Source of the DNA: Nocardioidaceae bacterium UBA4001
GTDB taxonomy: Bacteria; Actinomycetota; Actinomycetes; Propionibacteriales; Nocardioidaceae
Reading direction: 5' to 3'
Length of the DNA: 64,000 nt
NCBI GenBank assembly: GCA_002384855.1
Contig: DGBP01000029.1
Location: 19,815 to 83,814 of the forward strand
The notes under the pieces are model-generated. The model was not told where the DNA came from, ran no database searches, and saw only the letters and a program-made list of their open reading frames with translations. Made by a program: the position numbers and the translations under genes. This document shows positions 33,662 through 42,211 of the stretch, one piece after another; position 1 is the first letter of the stretch, and every line of letters begins with the position of its first letter.

Positions 33662-34691
33662 CCACCGTGCGGTCGAACGCCGTGGTCGTGAACCGGACGC
33701 GTACGTCGACCTCGTCGCCGACCGCGGGGACCGGAGCCCCCGACGGCACGAACAGCATGGAAGCCTGCATGTGCGGGGGCTCGGCGAACAGCCGCTGCTT
33801 GCCGCCGATCGTGAACGGCGACCGGACGAAGCCTGCCGCGTCGAGCCCACCCTTGGCCAGGCTGACCGCCCGCTGCCGCAGGGTGTCCGCGGCCGACGGG
33901 GCCTCGAGACCCACGCCGTTTGCCGTGCCGCCCGAGACGACCAGGATGGTTCCCGACTTGGGCGCGCTCCGGCCGCGGTAGCCGAAGACGTCCCCGCGTT
34001 CCACGGGATGCGCGTCGAGGACGGTCGCCCGCACGGACAGCGCGCCGCGGTCCCCGAGCCACAGGTCGGTCCCGACCCGGGGGCGCAGGGAGTACTCGGG
34101 GTAGGCCGAGGACAGTGCGGCCAGCTCGCCGTCGGTGAGGTGGGAGACGTAGACGGTCCGGGTGGGGAGGCCGGCGGCGACCACGTCGGTCATCAGCCGC
34201 TCCGTCTCCGCGAGGTGCGAGCCGTGGGCCATCGGCAGGTGCAGGGCAACCCCCTCGAGCGTCACCGCGTGGGTCAGCATGCCGGCCGCCTCGCGCAGCT
34301 CCCGCGCGGAGAGGCCGTGGCGGCGCATCGAGGTCATCCGCTCCAGGACGACCCGCGGCCGGTCCCCGCGGGCCAGCAGCTCCGCGAGGTCCGCCGTCCG
34401 GCTGACCGTGTGGACGATGCGGTCGTCGTACACCACACGCTGCTCGAAGGGCCGCCACGGTGTGAGGACGAGGATCCTCCCGTCGAAGCGGGTCCGGACG
34501 TCGTCGATTTCGGCGTAGGTGCCGACCGCGACGGTGTCGACGCCGAGCCAGGCGGCTTTGCGTGCGAGGCGACCGTTCCCGAAGCCGTACCCGTTGCCCT
34601 TGACCACCGGGACGAGCGTGGGGTGCGTCGCCATGACCGACCGCAGGTGGCTGCGCCAGCGGTCGCCGTCGACGTACAGGCTCAACGACAT
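33654..34691 (-). CDS. Alanine-racemase-like PLP protein
   Basis: 345 residues. The N-terminal barrel has the PLP lysine in LVPVVKGNGYGFGNGRLARK (family: VVKANAYGHG) and GVDTVAVGTYAE. The Arg-rich RPRVGTDLWLG replaces RxGIxLYG. The C-terminal domain ends GDEVDVRVRF. The motif that normally carries the catalytic tyrosine (GYADGxxR) reads VVSGGTANGVG, with no Tyr. The substrate or activity may therefore differ from alanine racemisation. ATG start with GAGGAAC. The FemX-like gene ends 9 bases upstream; the pair is probably one unit. Confidence 0.8.
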   Translation of the reverse strand: MSLSLYVDGDRWRSHLRSVMATHPTLVPVVKGNGYGFGNGRLARKAAWLGVDTVAVGTYAEIDDVRTRFDGRILVLTPWRPFEQRVVYDDRIVHTVSRTADLAELLARGDRPRVVLERMTSMRRHGLSARELREAAGMLTHAVTLEGVALHLPMAHGSHLAETERLMTDVVAAGLPTRTVYVSHLTDGELAALSSAYPEYSLRPRVGTDLWLGDRGALSVRATVLDAHPVERGDVFGYRGRSAPKSGTILVVSGGTANGVGLEAPSAADTLRQRAVSLAKGGLDAAGFVRSPFTIGGKQRLFAEPPHMQASMLFVPSGAPVPAVGDEVDVRVRFTTTAFDRTVVS

Positions 34692-34700
34692 CGTTCCTCC

Positions 34701-35861
34701 TCAGCCCCGACGCTTCATGTACAGGTCGAACGCCTTGTAGAGCAGTGGCCGCAGCGGGAGGTCCCACTCGCCGGCGTACTCGACCGCCTCGCCTCCGGTC
34801 CCCACCTTGAACTGGATGAGGCCGACGTGCGGGTCGTCGGCGTCGAGGGTGTCGGTGATGCCGCGCAGGTCGTAGGTGTCGGCGCCGGCGGCGAGAGAGT
34901 CCTGGATCATCGCCCACTGTGCGGCGTTGGAGCCGCGGACGTCGCGCTTCTCGGTCGACGACGCGCCGTAGGAGTACCAGGTGTGGCCGCCGACGCGGAC
35001 CCAGACCGTCGCGGCCACGAGGTCGCCCTCGTGCCGGGCGAGGTACAGCCGGATCCGGTCGGGCTCCTCCGCGCCCAGGGCGTCGAACATCGTGCGGAAG
35101 TAGCCCAGCGGCCGCGGCGTGAAGTGGTCACGCTCGGCGGTGTGCGCGTACAGCGCGTGGAACTCCTCCAGGGCCGGACCCAGGTCGTCGGCGGCAACCC
35201 GGGTGACCTCGACGCCCTCCTTGGCGGCCTTCTTGATGTTGCGCCGCCACTGCTGGTTCATGCCCTTGAGGACGTCGTCCTCGGTGCGGCCGGAGAGCGG
35301 GACCTGGAAGTTGTACTGCGGCTGTCCCGCCGCGAAGCCACCCTCCGCGGTCTGTGGGACCCACCCGAGGTCGCGCAGCTGCGACACCACCCGGGCGCCG
35401 GTCTGCGAGCGCTCGGTGGGTGCGATCTCGGTGAGCCGGCGGATCCCCTCGTCGGCCACGCCCTTCTTCACGTCGGCCGCACTCCAGCGGCGGGTCACCA
35501 CCGGTGGGCCCATCCGGACGCCGAACGCACCCGCCTCCGCGAGGTGACGGGTCATCGGGGCGAGCCAGTCGCCGAGCTCGTCGGACTCCCAGTCGACGAG
35601 TGGACCCTCGGGGAGGTAGGCGAGGTAGCGCTTGAGCCTGGGCAGCTGCCGGTAGAGGACCAGTGCCGCCCCCACGAGAGCGTCGCCGCCGTCGTACCAG
35701 CCGAGCGACTCCGCCCCCCACTCGTTCTTGACCCGTGCCCACGCAGGCGTCTGCAGGAAGCTCGCCGACCGCTGCTGCCTGATGAAGGCCAGGTGCTCCT
35801 CAGGGGTGATCGTGCGGACGGAGAGGGGGCCAGGGGTCGGGCGGGGGCTCGGGGAAGTCAC
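34701..35861 (-). CDS. FemA/FemB/FemX-like aminoacyltransferase
   Basis: 386 residues with the two GNAT-like halves of FemABX proteins. Stretches include SASFLQTPAWARVKNEWG, YLAYLPEGPLVDWES, QWRRNIKKAAKEGVEV (charged helical arm), GSNAAQWAMIQDSLAAG and a C-terminal GEWDLPLRPLLYKAFDLYMK. The family transfers amino acids from aminoacyl-tRNA to lipid II to build the interpeptide bridge. GTG start at 35861. The alanine-racemase-like gene follows immediately. Confidence 0.9.
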   Translation of the reverse strand: MTSPSPRPTPGPLSVRTITPEEHLAFIRQQRSASFLQTPAWARVKNEWGAESLGWYDGGDALVGAALVLYRQLPRLKRYLAYLPEGPLVDWESDELGDWLAPMTRHLAEAGAFGVRMGPPVVTRRWSAADVKKGVADEGIRRLTEIAPTERSQTGARVVSQLRDLGWVPQTAEGGFAAGQPQYNFQVPLSGRTEDDVLKGMNQQWRRNIKKAAKEGVEVTRVAADDLGPALEEFHALYAHTAERDHFTPRPLGYFRTMFDALGAEEPDRIRLYLARHEGDLVAATVWVRVGGHTWYSYGASSTEKRDVRGSNAAQWAMIQDSLAAGADTYDLRGITDTLDADDPHVGLIQFKVGTGGEAVEYAGEWDLPLRPLLYKAFDLYMKRRG

Positions 35862-35922
35862 GGTGACCGAGCCTAACGGGCGGCCGAGGCGGGAGATCCG
35901 GGCGAGGGGTCGGCGACCTGCC

Positions 35923-36738
35923 TCAGAGGCGAGAGCGGAGGAACTCGAAGTCGGCCCGGTGGGCGTCGGCGGGGCCCGGCGTCTCGATCACGACCGGACA
36001 GCCGGCGTCACGCACGACGGCGACGAGATCGTCGGGGTCGATGTTGCCCGCGCCGAAGTTCGTGTGCCGGTCCGCGCCGGAGTCGAAGGCGTCGCGGCTG
36101 TCGTTGGCGTGCACGAGGTCGATCCGGCCGGTGACCGCCCGGACCCTCTCGACCGCGCCGGCCAGCGCGATCCCCCCGGCGTGGGCGTGGCAGGTGTCGA
36201 GGCAGAAGCCGACCCGGTCGGCCCCCTCGGCGGCCGAGACGGCGTCCCAGACGCGGCCGATCCGGTCGAGGTGGCGCGCCATGGCGTTGTCGCCCCCGGC
36301 GGTGTTCTCGATCAGCAGCGGGATCTTGATGTCGGTGGACTCGACGGCCTTGCGCCAGTTGTCGAAGCCCTTCTCCGGGCTGTCGCCCTTGTTGACGTGG
36401 CCACCGTGGACGATCAGCCCCTTGGCGCCGAGAGCTGCCGCGGCGTCCATGTGCTGCTGGAGGAGCTTGCGGCTCGGGATCCGGATCCGGTTGTTCGTGG
36501 TGGCGACGTTGATGATGTACGGCGCGTGGACGTACAGGTCGATGCCGTGCTCCGCCGCGGCCGCCCGCAGCGCATCCGGTCCGCCGTCGTACCGGACCTC
36601 GGGGCCCTGGTAGCCCTGCGGGTCGCCGAGGAAGAACTGGGCGAGGCTCGCGCCGCGCGCGATCGCCTCGCCCACGGGGTCCTGCTGGTCGACGTGGGCG
36701 CCGATGCGGAGGTTCTCTGCGGTGGTGGGCTGCGGCAT
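35923..36738 (-). CDS. nfo: Deoxyribonuclease IV (AP endonuclease IV)
   Basis: 271 residues forming an endonuclease-IV-type TIM barrel. The signatures are YVHAPYIINVATTNNRIR, GLIVHGGHVNKGDSPEKG, LLIENTAGGDNAMARHL, VGFCLDTCHAHAGGI and LVHANDSRDAFDSGADRH. These carry the three-zinc ligands His, Glu, Asp and His. It cuts DNA at abasic sites. ATG start at 36738. It stands alone on the minus strand, divergent from the rpsF operon. Confidence 0.94.
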   Translation of the reverse strand: MPQPTTAENLRIGAHVDQQDPVGEAIARGASLAQFFLGDPQGYQGPEVRYDGGPDALRAAAAEHGIDLYVHAPYIINVATTNNRIRIPSRKLLQQHMDAAAALGAKGLIVHGGHVNKGDSPEKGFDNWRKAVESTDIKIPLLIENTAGGDNAMARHLDRIGRVWDAVSAAEGADRVGFCLDTCHAHAGGIALAGAVERVRAVTGRIDLVHANDSRDAFDSGADRHTNFGAGNIDPDDLVAVVRDAGCPVVIETPGPADAHRADFEFLRSRL

Positions 36739-36829
36739 GGCTCCACCCTAGGTGCCCGCACCGACGGGTCGCCGACGGCCGGGGCCGCCGGCTGTGGATG
36801 ACGATTCGTCCCGCGCGTGCGCCCGCTGA

Positions 36830-36835
36830 TACCCT
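36830..36835 (+). promoter_or_regulatory. -10 element of the rpsF operon
   Basis: TACCCT fits the actinobacterial -10. A start near 36842 would leave a leader of about 147 bases, enough for autoregulation by ribosomal proteins. Confidence 0.45.
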
Positions 36836-36939
36836 CGGGTGTCGACCGGCTCGACCCCAGGACATGAGTGGGTGTCGGGCCGTCGGTGCGTCGCACTCGT
36901 CGCCTCCGGGCCACGGGTACGACGGACGCAAGCCCTCCT

Positions 36940-36974
36940 GCCACGGAGATGCCGTGGCCGCCTGAGTCCGAAGG
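36940..36974 (+). promoter_or_regulatory. rpsF leader hairpin, candidate S6:S18 site
   Basis: GCCACGG pairs with CCGTGGC across a 5-base loop just before the AAGGAGG ribosome site. A CCG lies beside the stem. The S6:S18 complex is known to bind a CCG-bearing leader in many rpsF operons; whether this hairpin is that structure is a guess. Confidence 0.35.
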
Positions 36975-36988
36975 AGGTGGAGACCGCT

Positions 36989-37282
36989 TTGCGTGCCTAT
37001 GAAGTGATGGTCATCCTCGACCCCGACCTCGAAGAGCGCACCGTTGCGCCTTCGCTGGAGCAGTACCTCAACAACGTCGTCGTCAAGGACGGCGGGACGT
37101 TCGGTTCGGTGGACGTCTGGGGACGTCGCCGCCTGGCCTACGAGATCGACAAGAACGCCGAGGGCATCTACGCCGTCATCGATCTTCAGGCCGAGCCGGC
37201 CACGGTGAAGGAGCTCGACCGTCAGCTGTCGCTGAACGAGTCGGTGCTGCGCACCAAGGTCATGCGTCCCGACATCCGCTGA
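36989..37282 (+). CDS. rpsF: 30S ribosomal protein S6
   Basis: 97 residues: LRAYEVMVILDPDLEERTV, then GGTFGSVDVWGRRRLAYEI and a C-terminal ESVLRTKVMRPDIR. S6 binds the platform of the small subunit with S18. The start is the TTG at 36989, giving the conserved RAYEVMVI beginning with AAGGAGG upstream. A 50-codon upstream extension is leader. First gene of rpsF-ssb-rpsR-rplI. In proteobacteria S6 is the substrate of RimK, and a RimK-like gene lies 9 kb away. Confidence 0.97.
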   Translation: MRAYEVMVILDPDLEERTVAPSLEQYLNNVVVKDGGTFGSVDVWGRRRLAYEIDKNAEGIYAVIDLQAEPATVKELDRQLSLNESVLRTKVMRPDIR

Positions 37283-37411
37283 CCCACCACGTCGTCCGGC
37301 CGCCGTCCACGGTGAGCCGGGCGTCTCGATCAGAACATCGCGTCACCTGACCGATTCCCCCGGTCACTCTCGTCGGAACACCACGACAGACATCGAGATC
37401 GGAGGCCTGAC

Positions 37412-37978
37412 ATGGCAGGCGAAACCCCCATCACGGTCGTCGGCAACCTGACTGCCGACCCGGAGCTGCGCTTCACCCCGTCGGGCGCGGCCGTCGCGAA
37501 CTTCACGGTCGCGTCGACGCCACGCACGTTCGACAAGCAGAGCAACGAGTGGAAGGACGGCGAAGCCCTCTTCCTCAACTGCTCGGTGTGGCGGCAGGCG
37601 GCCGAGAACGCAGCCGAGTCGCTGCAGCGAGGCATGCGGGTGATCGTCTCCGGCAGGCTGAAGGCGCGCTCCTACGAGACCCGCGAGGGAGAGAAGCGCA
37701 CCGTCTTCGAGATCGACGTCGACGAGGTCGGCCCGAGCCTCAAGTACGCCACCGCGAAGGTCACCAAGACCACCCGTCAGGGTGGTGGCGGCGGCCAGGG
37801 CGGCGGGTTCTCCGGCGGCGGTGACGACCCGTGGTCCACCGGCGGCCAGGCAGCTCCCCAGCAGGGTGGCGGCCAGGGCGGCTGGGGGGGCCAGCAGGGC
37901 GGCGGCCAAGGTGGCCGCAGCCAGGACCCGTGGGCGACCCCGGGTGTCGGTGGCGCCTCCGAGGAGCCCCCCTTCTGA
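37412..37978 (+). CDS. ssb: Single-stranded DNA-binding protein
   Basis: 188 residues. The OB-fold spans about residues 1-115 (TPITVVGNLTADPELRFTP, FLNCSVWRQAAENAAESLQ, RVIVSGRLKARSYETREG). A Gly/Gln-rich linker follows, then the acidic tip EEPPF that recruits partner proteins. It coats single-stranded DNA in replication and repair. ATG start after GGAGGCC. Lies between rpsF and rpsR as usual. Confidence 0.97.
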   Translation: MAGETPITVVGNLTADPELRFTPSGAAVANFTVASTPRTFDKQSNEWKDGEALFLNCSVWRQAAENAAESLQRGMRVIVSGRLKARSYETREGEKRTVFEIDVDEVGPSLKYATAKVTKTTRQGGGGGQGGGFSGGGDDPWSTGGQAAPQQGGGQGGWGGQQGGGQGGRSQDPWATPGVGGASEEPPF

Positions 37979-38047
37979 TCACCGGTCACGACCTGCCGTT
38001 GCGGCAGTGACGACCGACAAGTCCGATTTCCACTGACCATTCCGGCG

Positions 38048-38083
38048 AGAGCCCTTCGACAAGGCTCAGGAACGCCGGGCTCT
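38048..38083 (+). repeat. Palindrome with dispersed-repeat core in the rpsR leader
   Basis: AGAGCCC (38048-38054) pairs with GGGCTCT (38077-38083). The loop contains TTCGACAAGGCTCAGG, resembling short dispersed palindromic repeats common in high-GC bacteria. It lies just before the rpsR ribosome site. Confidence 0.45.
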
Positions 38084-38101
38084 ACGAAAGGGAGCACCAC
38101 A

Positions 38102-38338
38102 ATGGCCAAGCCAGTACTCCGCAAGCCGAAGAAGAAGGTTTGCCAGTTCTGCAAGGAGAAGGTGTCCTACGTCGACTACAAGGACACCACCCTGCTTCGC
38201 AAGTTCATCTCCGACCGCGGCAAGATCCGCGCGCGTCGGGTGACCGGCAACTGCGTCCAGCACCAGCGAGACGTGGCGATCGCGGTCAAGAACGCCCGCG
38301 AGGTGGCACTCCTTCCCTACACGTCCACGGCTCGCTGA
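38102..38338 (+). CDS. rpsR: 30S ribosomal protein S18
   Basis: 78 residues with KKVCQFCKEKVSYVDYKDT, LLRKFISDRGKIRARRVTG and AREVALLPYTSTAR. The two N-terminal Cys residues are of the C+ (zinc-binding) type. S18 pairs with S6 in the small subunit. ATG start after AAAGGGAG. rplI follows after 13 bases. Confidence 0.96.
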   Translation: MAKPVLRKPKKKVCQFCKEKVSYVDYKDTTLLRKFISDRGKIRARRVTGNCVQHQRDVAIAVKNAREVALLPYTSTAR

Positions 38339-38351
38339 GAGGGGTTTGCAG

Positions 38352-38801
38352 ATGAAGCTCATCCTGACTCAGGAGGTCGACGGCCTCGGTTCGCCCGGTG
38401 ACGTCGTCGAGGTCAAGGACGGTTACGGCCGCAACTTCCTCGTCCCGCGTGGCCTCGGCGTCCGCTGGACCCGTGGCGGCGAGAAGCAGATCGACTCGAT
38501 CAAGGCGGCCCGCGAGACCCGCGCCGTGCGCGACCTCGACCACGCCAAGGAGATCAAGGCCAAGCTCGAGGGCCAGACCGTCAACCTGCCGGTGCGTGCC
38601 GGCGAGGGCGGTCGGCTGTTCGGCGCGGTGACCGTCGCGGACATCGCCGGCGCCATCGCGGGTGCGGTCGGCGAAGGTTCGGTCGACAAGCGTCGGATCA
38701 TGGTCGGCAACCCGATCAAGTCGCTCGGCAGCCACCAGGTCACCGTCAAGGTCCACGACGAGGTCGACGCGGTCGTCAACCTCAACGTGGTGCCCGCCTG
38801 A
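38352..38801 (+). CDS. rplI: 50S ribosomal protein L9
   Basis: 149 residues. The N-terminal domain reads MKLILTQEVDGLGSPGDVV with GYGRNFLVPRGLG. A long connecting helix and the C-terminal RNA-binding domain (GRLFGAVTVADIAGAI) follow. ATG 38352 gives the canonical L9 start; a TTG two codons upstream is less likely. Last gene of the rpsF operon, followed by a very stable terminator. Confidence 0.96.
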   Translation: MKLILTQEVDGLGSPGDVVEVKDGYGRNFLVPRGLGVRWTRGGEKQIDSIKAARETRAVRDLDHAKEIKAKLEGQTVNLPVRAGEGGRLFGAVTVADIAGAIAGAVGEGSVDKRRIMVGNPIKSLGSHQVTVKVHDEVDAVVNLNVVPA

Positions 38802-38822
38802 CCCGCAGCACCGAGCACGGCG

Positions 38823-38855
38823 CGAGGGCCGCTCCCCCGGGGGGAGCGGCCCTCG
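38823..38855. terminator. Terminator of the rpsF-rplI operon
   Basis: Two 16-base arms (38823-38838 and 38840-38855) are exact reverse complements, all G+C-rich. It sits between rplI and a convergent gene, so it can act in both directions. Confidence 0.8.
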
Positions 38856-38871
38856 TCGCGTCCGGGTGGGG

Positions 38872-39405
38872 TCAGGCCGAGAGACCCTCATCCGGGACCG
38901 TCGTCGTCGCCAGCTCGTACGGCTTCGCGGCGACGAAGAGCTGGAGGATGTAGTAGACGTAGGTGCCGATCACCAGGAGGGCGACCGGCACCAGCAACAC
39001 CTCGATGCCGGCGCCGAAGATCATGACGGGGGCGATGGCGGCAGCCACGAAGAACCAGCGCAGTGCGCGCAGCCGCCGCGCCAGGTCCGGCCGGCTGTCG
39101 GCGAGGACGTCCGCGACCACGGTGGCGAGGGTGATGTCGAAGGCCAGCTCCACGAGGCTGATCAGCCAGGCCAGGCTCGGGTCGAGCGACTCGAGGAGCG
39201 CACCGTCGACGGAGACGAACGAGATCACCCCGGCGACCGCGGCGAGACCCAGGAGGGTCCCCCGGGGCACCGGCCCTCGCATCCGGGTGAGCCCGACGAC
39301 GACCAGCCCCCAACCCAGGGGGTCCGCGATCAGGTCCCAGCCCTCGACCCTCACGTCGAGGATCACCAGGACCAGGCCCATCGCGATCGCCTGCAGCGCG
39401 GTCAC
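38872..39405 (-). CDS. Hypothetical membrane protein
   Basis: 177 residues with about 5 membrane segments, starting MTALQAIAMGLVLVILDVRV. A short WDLIADPLGWGLVVVG stretch with a Gly-Trp turn is the most distinctive part. The C-terminus (AKPYELATTTVPDEGLSA) is polar. No domain recognised. GTG start at 39405. It lies 54 bases downstream of the MATE gene on the same strand. Confidence 0.7.
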   Translation of the reverse strand: MTALQAIAMGLVLVILDVRVEGWDLIADPLGWGLVVVGLTRMRGPVPRGTLLGLAAVAGVISFVSVDGALLESLDPSLAWLISLVELAFDITLATVVADVLADSRPDLARRLRALRWFFVAAAIAPVMIFGAGIEVLLVPVALLVIGTYVYYILQLFVAAKPYELATTTVPDEGLSA

Positions 39406-39459
39406 GTGTGGACTCCTGGGGCTCGGGGGTGCGGCATGGGTGGCACCCTAGCCACAGGG

Positions 39460-40791
39460 TCAGACACGGGCGCCGGTGGCCATCCACGCGGTCCCGCGCG
39501 CCCGGTGCAGGAGGACCACCGCCCGGCTGCCCATGAACAGGACCCCGAAGACGACCCACAGCCACACCAGCCCGCCTCCCCCGGCGAGCAGCGTGGTGAC
39601 CGCCAGGGCGACCGGCGCGAAGGCGGCGAGCACGACCAGGCCGCCCCAGGCGAGGTACCTCCCGTCGCCGGCGCCGATCAGGACCCCGTCGAGGACGAAG
39701 ACCACGCCGGCGACTGGCTGGAAGAGGGCCGCGACCAGAAGGACCGGCCAGAGCATGTCCCGGACGGCCGGGTCGGGGGTGAACAGGCCGCCGAGCAACG
39801 GCGCGAGCGCGGCCAGCCCGAGCCCCGTCACCACCCCGGAGAGCAGCCCCCAGCTGACCATGCGGCGGGTCACGGCCCGGGTCGCGACCAGGTCTCCGGC
39901 GCCGAGGTACCGCCCGGTGATCGCCTGGGCGGCGATGGCGATCGCGTCCAGTGCGAAGGCGAGGAACGTCCAGATGGTCGTGGCCAGCTGGTGGGTGGCG
40001 GTCGGTGCGGCGCCGAGCGTCGCGGCGCCGTACGTCATGACCAGCAGCGAGGCCCGTAGGGTCAGGGTCCGCACGACGAGGGCGACCCCTGCGCGAGCGG
40101 CGCGGCCCACGCCCGGCAGGTCGGGTCGCAGCGCCGCGCCACGAGCCCGAGCCCCGCGGACGACGACCGCCACGAGCACTGCAGCCATCGCGAGCTGGGC
40201 CAGGTCCGTGCCGATCGCGGCGCCCGCGATCCCGAGGCCGAGGCCGTAGACCAGGACGACGTTCAGCACGACGTTGAGCAGGTTGCCGCCGACGGCGACG
40301 TACAACGGGGTGCGCGTGTCCTGCAGGCCGCGGAGCACGCCCGTGGCGGCCAGGACCATGAGCAGCGGCGTGACCCCGAGCCAGGCCCAGTCCAGGTACG
40401 TCGCCGCGTGGTCGGCCACGTCGGGGCCGGTGCCGAACGCGTTCACCAGGGGGTGCGTCAGGAACAGGCCGGCCGACGTGGTGAGCACGCCGATGAGCAC
40501 GGCGAGCCAGAGGCCGTCGATGCCCTGGCTCAGCGCACCCCTCTCGTCCCCGGCACCGATGCGTCGGGCCACCGACGCGGTGGTCCCGTAGGCGAGGAAG
40601 ATGCACAGGCCGACGGCGGTCTGGAGGACGGCCCCGGCCACGCCGAGACCGGCGAGCTCGGGGGTCCCGAGGTGGCCGACGATCGCTGCGTCGGCGAGGA
40701 GGAACAGCGGTTCGGCGACGAGCGCGAGGAAGGCCGGGACGGCCAGCCGGAGGATCTCGCGGTCGTGGCTGCGTCGGTCCAGGCGGGCCAC
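39460..40791 (-). CDS. MATE family efflux transporter (DinF type)
   Basis: 443 residues with 12 membrane segments in two MatE halves: REILRLAVPAFLALVAEPLF at the start, then LGTPELAGLGVAGAV and LRGLQDTRTPLYVAVGGNLL. DinF-type MATE proteins export cationic drugs or metabolites using Na+ or H+. GTG start 40791. The sulfotransferase gene ends 6 bases upstream, so the two may be cotranscribed. Confidence 0.9.
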   Translation of the reverse strand: MARLDRRSHDREILRLAVPAFLALVAEPLFLLADAAIVGHLGTPELAGLGVAGAVLQTAVGLCIFLAYGTTASVARRIGAGDERGALSQGIDGLWLAVLIGVLTTSAGLFLTHPLVNAFGTGPDVADHAATYLDWAWLGVTPLLMVLAATGVLRGLQDTRTPLYVAVGGNLLNVVLNVVLVYGLGLGIAGAAIGTDLAQLAMAAVLVAVVVRGARARGAALRPDLPGVGRAARAGVALVVRTLTLRASLLVMTYGAATLGAAPTATHQLATTIWTFLAFALDAIAIAAQAITGRYLGAGDLVATRAVTRRMVSWGLLSGVVTGLGLAALAPLLGGLFTPDPAVRDMLWPVLLVAALFQPVAGVVFVLDGVLIGAGDGRYLAWGGLVVLAAFAPVALAVTTLLAGGGGLVWLWVVFGVLFMGSRAVVLLHRARGTAWMATGARV

Positions 40792-40797
40792 CTCGAC

Positions 40798-42054
40798 CTA
40801 TCCCGTCGTCCCCGGCTCACGCAGGCGGCGCAGCCGCATGGCGTGCGCCGACAGGGCCGCGAGCTCGGTGACCGCGGCGCGGACCGGGCGGTCGGTGCCG
40901 TCCCACCGGTCGGGTCGGGTGGGGCCGCTCATCCGCAGGTCCAGTGGCTCCGGCGCCGCAGGGGCGCGGGAGCCCGACGCCTCGAACGAGCGCACCCGTC
41001 GCTCGATGAGCTTCACCAGCGTGTCGCGGGCCGGTGCCGCGGCTGCCAGCAGCTCCTCCCGTGACGGCGGGTCGAGGACCGGCACGGCGCCGGCGATGCG
41101 CGCGGGGGAAAGGAGCACGGGCAGCTCGTCGAGGTCCCCGACGACCTGCGCTCCCGACCGGACCACGGCGTCGCGGACGATGTGGTTCCACCGGGACGCG
41201 AGCCGGTGGGTGGCGAGGTCCAGGGGGGTCCGCGCCTCCAGCGCCGCTCGCTGCTCGAGCGCCGGGGCGAGATGGCTCTTCAGGGTCTGGTTGTAGTCGA
41301 ACTGGTTGGTCTCGCCGAGCCGGAGGTTGATCCTCCTCATCAGGTCGGCGGAGGGGTAGCCCAGCGAAGGGTTGCGTGAGACCGGTGGCGCGACGGCCAG
41401 GTCGGGGTCCACGCCGACGACGGAGGCGAATCGTCGCCACAGGAGGCGGGGGTCGGACTCGCTGGGCGGCACCGTGACCACGTGGAGGCGGTCGGCGGGG
41501 ACCCACGCTCGCCACGCGGCGAGCATCCTCGGGACGTGCTGGGTCCGGCGGAAGGCGTGTGCGGCCGGGCCGACGTACCGATCGCTCGCGACGGCGGCGC
41601 CGACGCTCGCCGCAAACCGCGGCCAGGGGATCGCGCGCCCCGTCCGGCACATCGTCTGCCACTGGGCAGGCAGGGTCCGGAGCGCGTCGCGCACGGTGAG
41701 GATGACCTGGACATCCGCAGCGGCCAGGGACGCCACCACGTGCCCGACACGCTCCTCGTCGGCGAAGCTGAGGAACTCCATCGAGAAGATCGACCGGCCG
41801 GGGAAGGAGAGCATCTCGGCTGTCAGCCCCGCCCAGGCTCCAGCGGTCCGGGCGCGCATCGCGGGGTCCGCGATGGTCTCCCCGTGCAGGACGTCACGTG
41901 CGGCATAGCCCTGATCGTGGTCACGGCGTCCGGGCACGAGGACGCCGGCCTCGCGGAGCGCCACCCGGTTGGACCACAGCAGCCCCTGCAGGTAGGTGGT
42001 CCCACTCTTCATGGTGCCGATGTGGAGGAGCACGGTGGGCCGGGCCGTGGGCAT
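40798..42054 (-). CDS. Sulfotransferase-like protein
   Basis: 418 residues. The N-terminal PTVLLHIGTMKSGTTYLQGL matches the 5'-phosphosulfate loop of PAPS-dependent sulfotransferases. VQVILTVRDALRTLPAQWQ resembles the 3'-phosphate motif (R followed by a Leu/Ala-rich helix). The C-terminal third (residues 300-418) is not recognisable. It may sulfate a glycolipid or surface glycan; the acceptor is unknown. ATG start at 42054, facing the A+T-richer dnaB upstream region. Confidence 0.8.
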   Translation of the reverse strand: MPTARPTVLLHIGTMKSGTTYLQGLLWSNRVALREAGVLVPGRRDHDQGYAARDVLHGETIADPAMRARTAGAWAGLTAEMLSFPGRSIFSMEFLSFADEERVGHVVASLAAADVQVILTVRDALRTLPAQWQTMCRTGRAIPWPRFAASVGAAVASDRYVGPAAHAFRRTQHVPRMLAAWRAWVPADRLHVVTVPPSESDPRLLWRRFASVVGVDPDLAVAPPVSRNPSLGYPSADLMRRINLRLGETNQFDYNQTLKSHLAPALEQRAALEARTPLDLATHRLASRWNHIVRDAVVRSGAQVVGDLDELPVLLSPARIAGAVPVLDPPSREELLAAAAPARDTLVKLIERRVRSFEASGSRAPAAPEPLDLRMSGPTRPDRWDGTDRPVRAAVTELAALSAHAMRLRRLREPGTTG

Positions 42055-42189
42055 GCGGCTTCTCTCCCAGGTGCGTGCGGACGGGCGGGCACGTCAAAGT
42101 ACCAGTCCGCCTCCGACGCGTGCGGAGGGGCGGATCCCCGTCGGGGACGACTAGAGAACCAAGGGACAGAGAGGCCTTCGTCCATTACA

Positions 42190-42211
42190 TAACTAGTTGT
42201 GTGTAACTAGT
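42190..42211. promoter_or_regulatory. TAACTAGT direct repeat / ACTAGTT dyad
   Basis: TAACTAGT occurs at 42190-42197 and 42204-42211; equally, ACTAGTT (42192-42198) faces AACTAGT (42205-42211) around GTGTGT. It is a likely operator for the divergent sulfotransferase or dnaB transcripts. Confidence 0.45.

Noticed and set aside
40798..42054. Sulfotransferase gene as part of a recently acquired island
   Set aside because: Codon use and G+C look like the neighbours, and no integrase, tRNA, flanking repeat or transposase is present.
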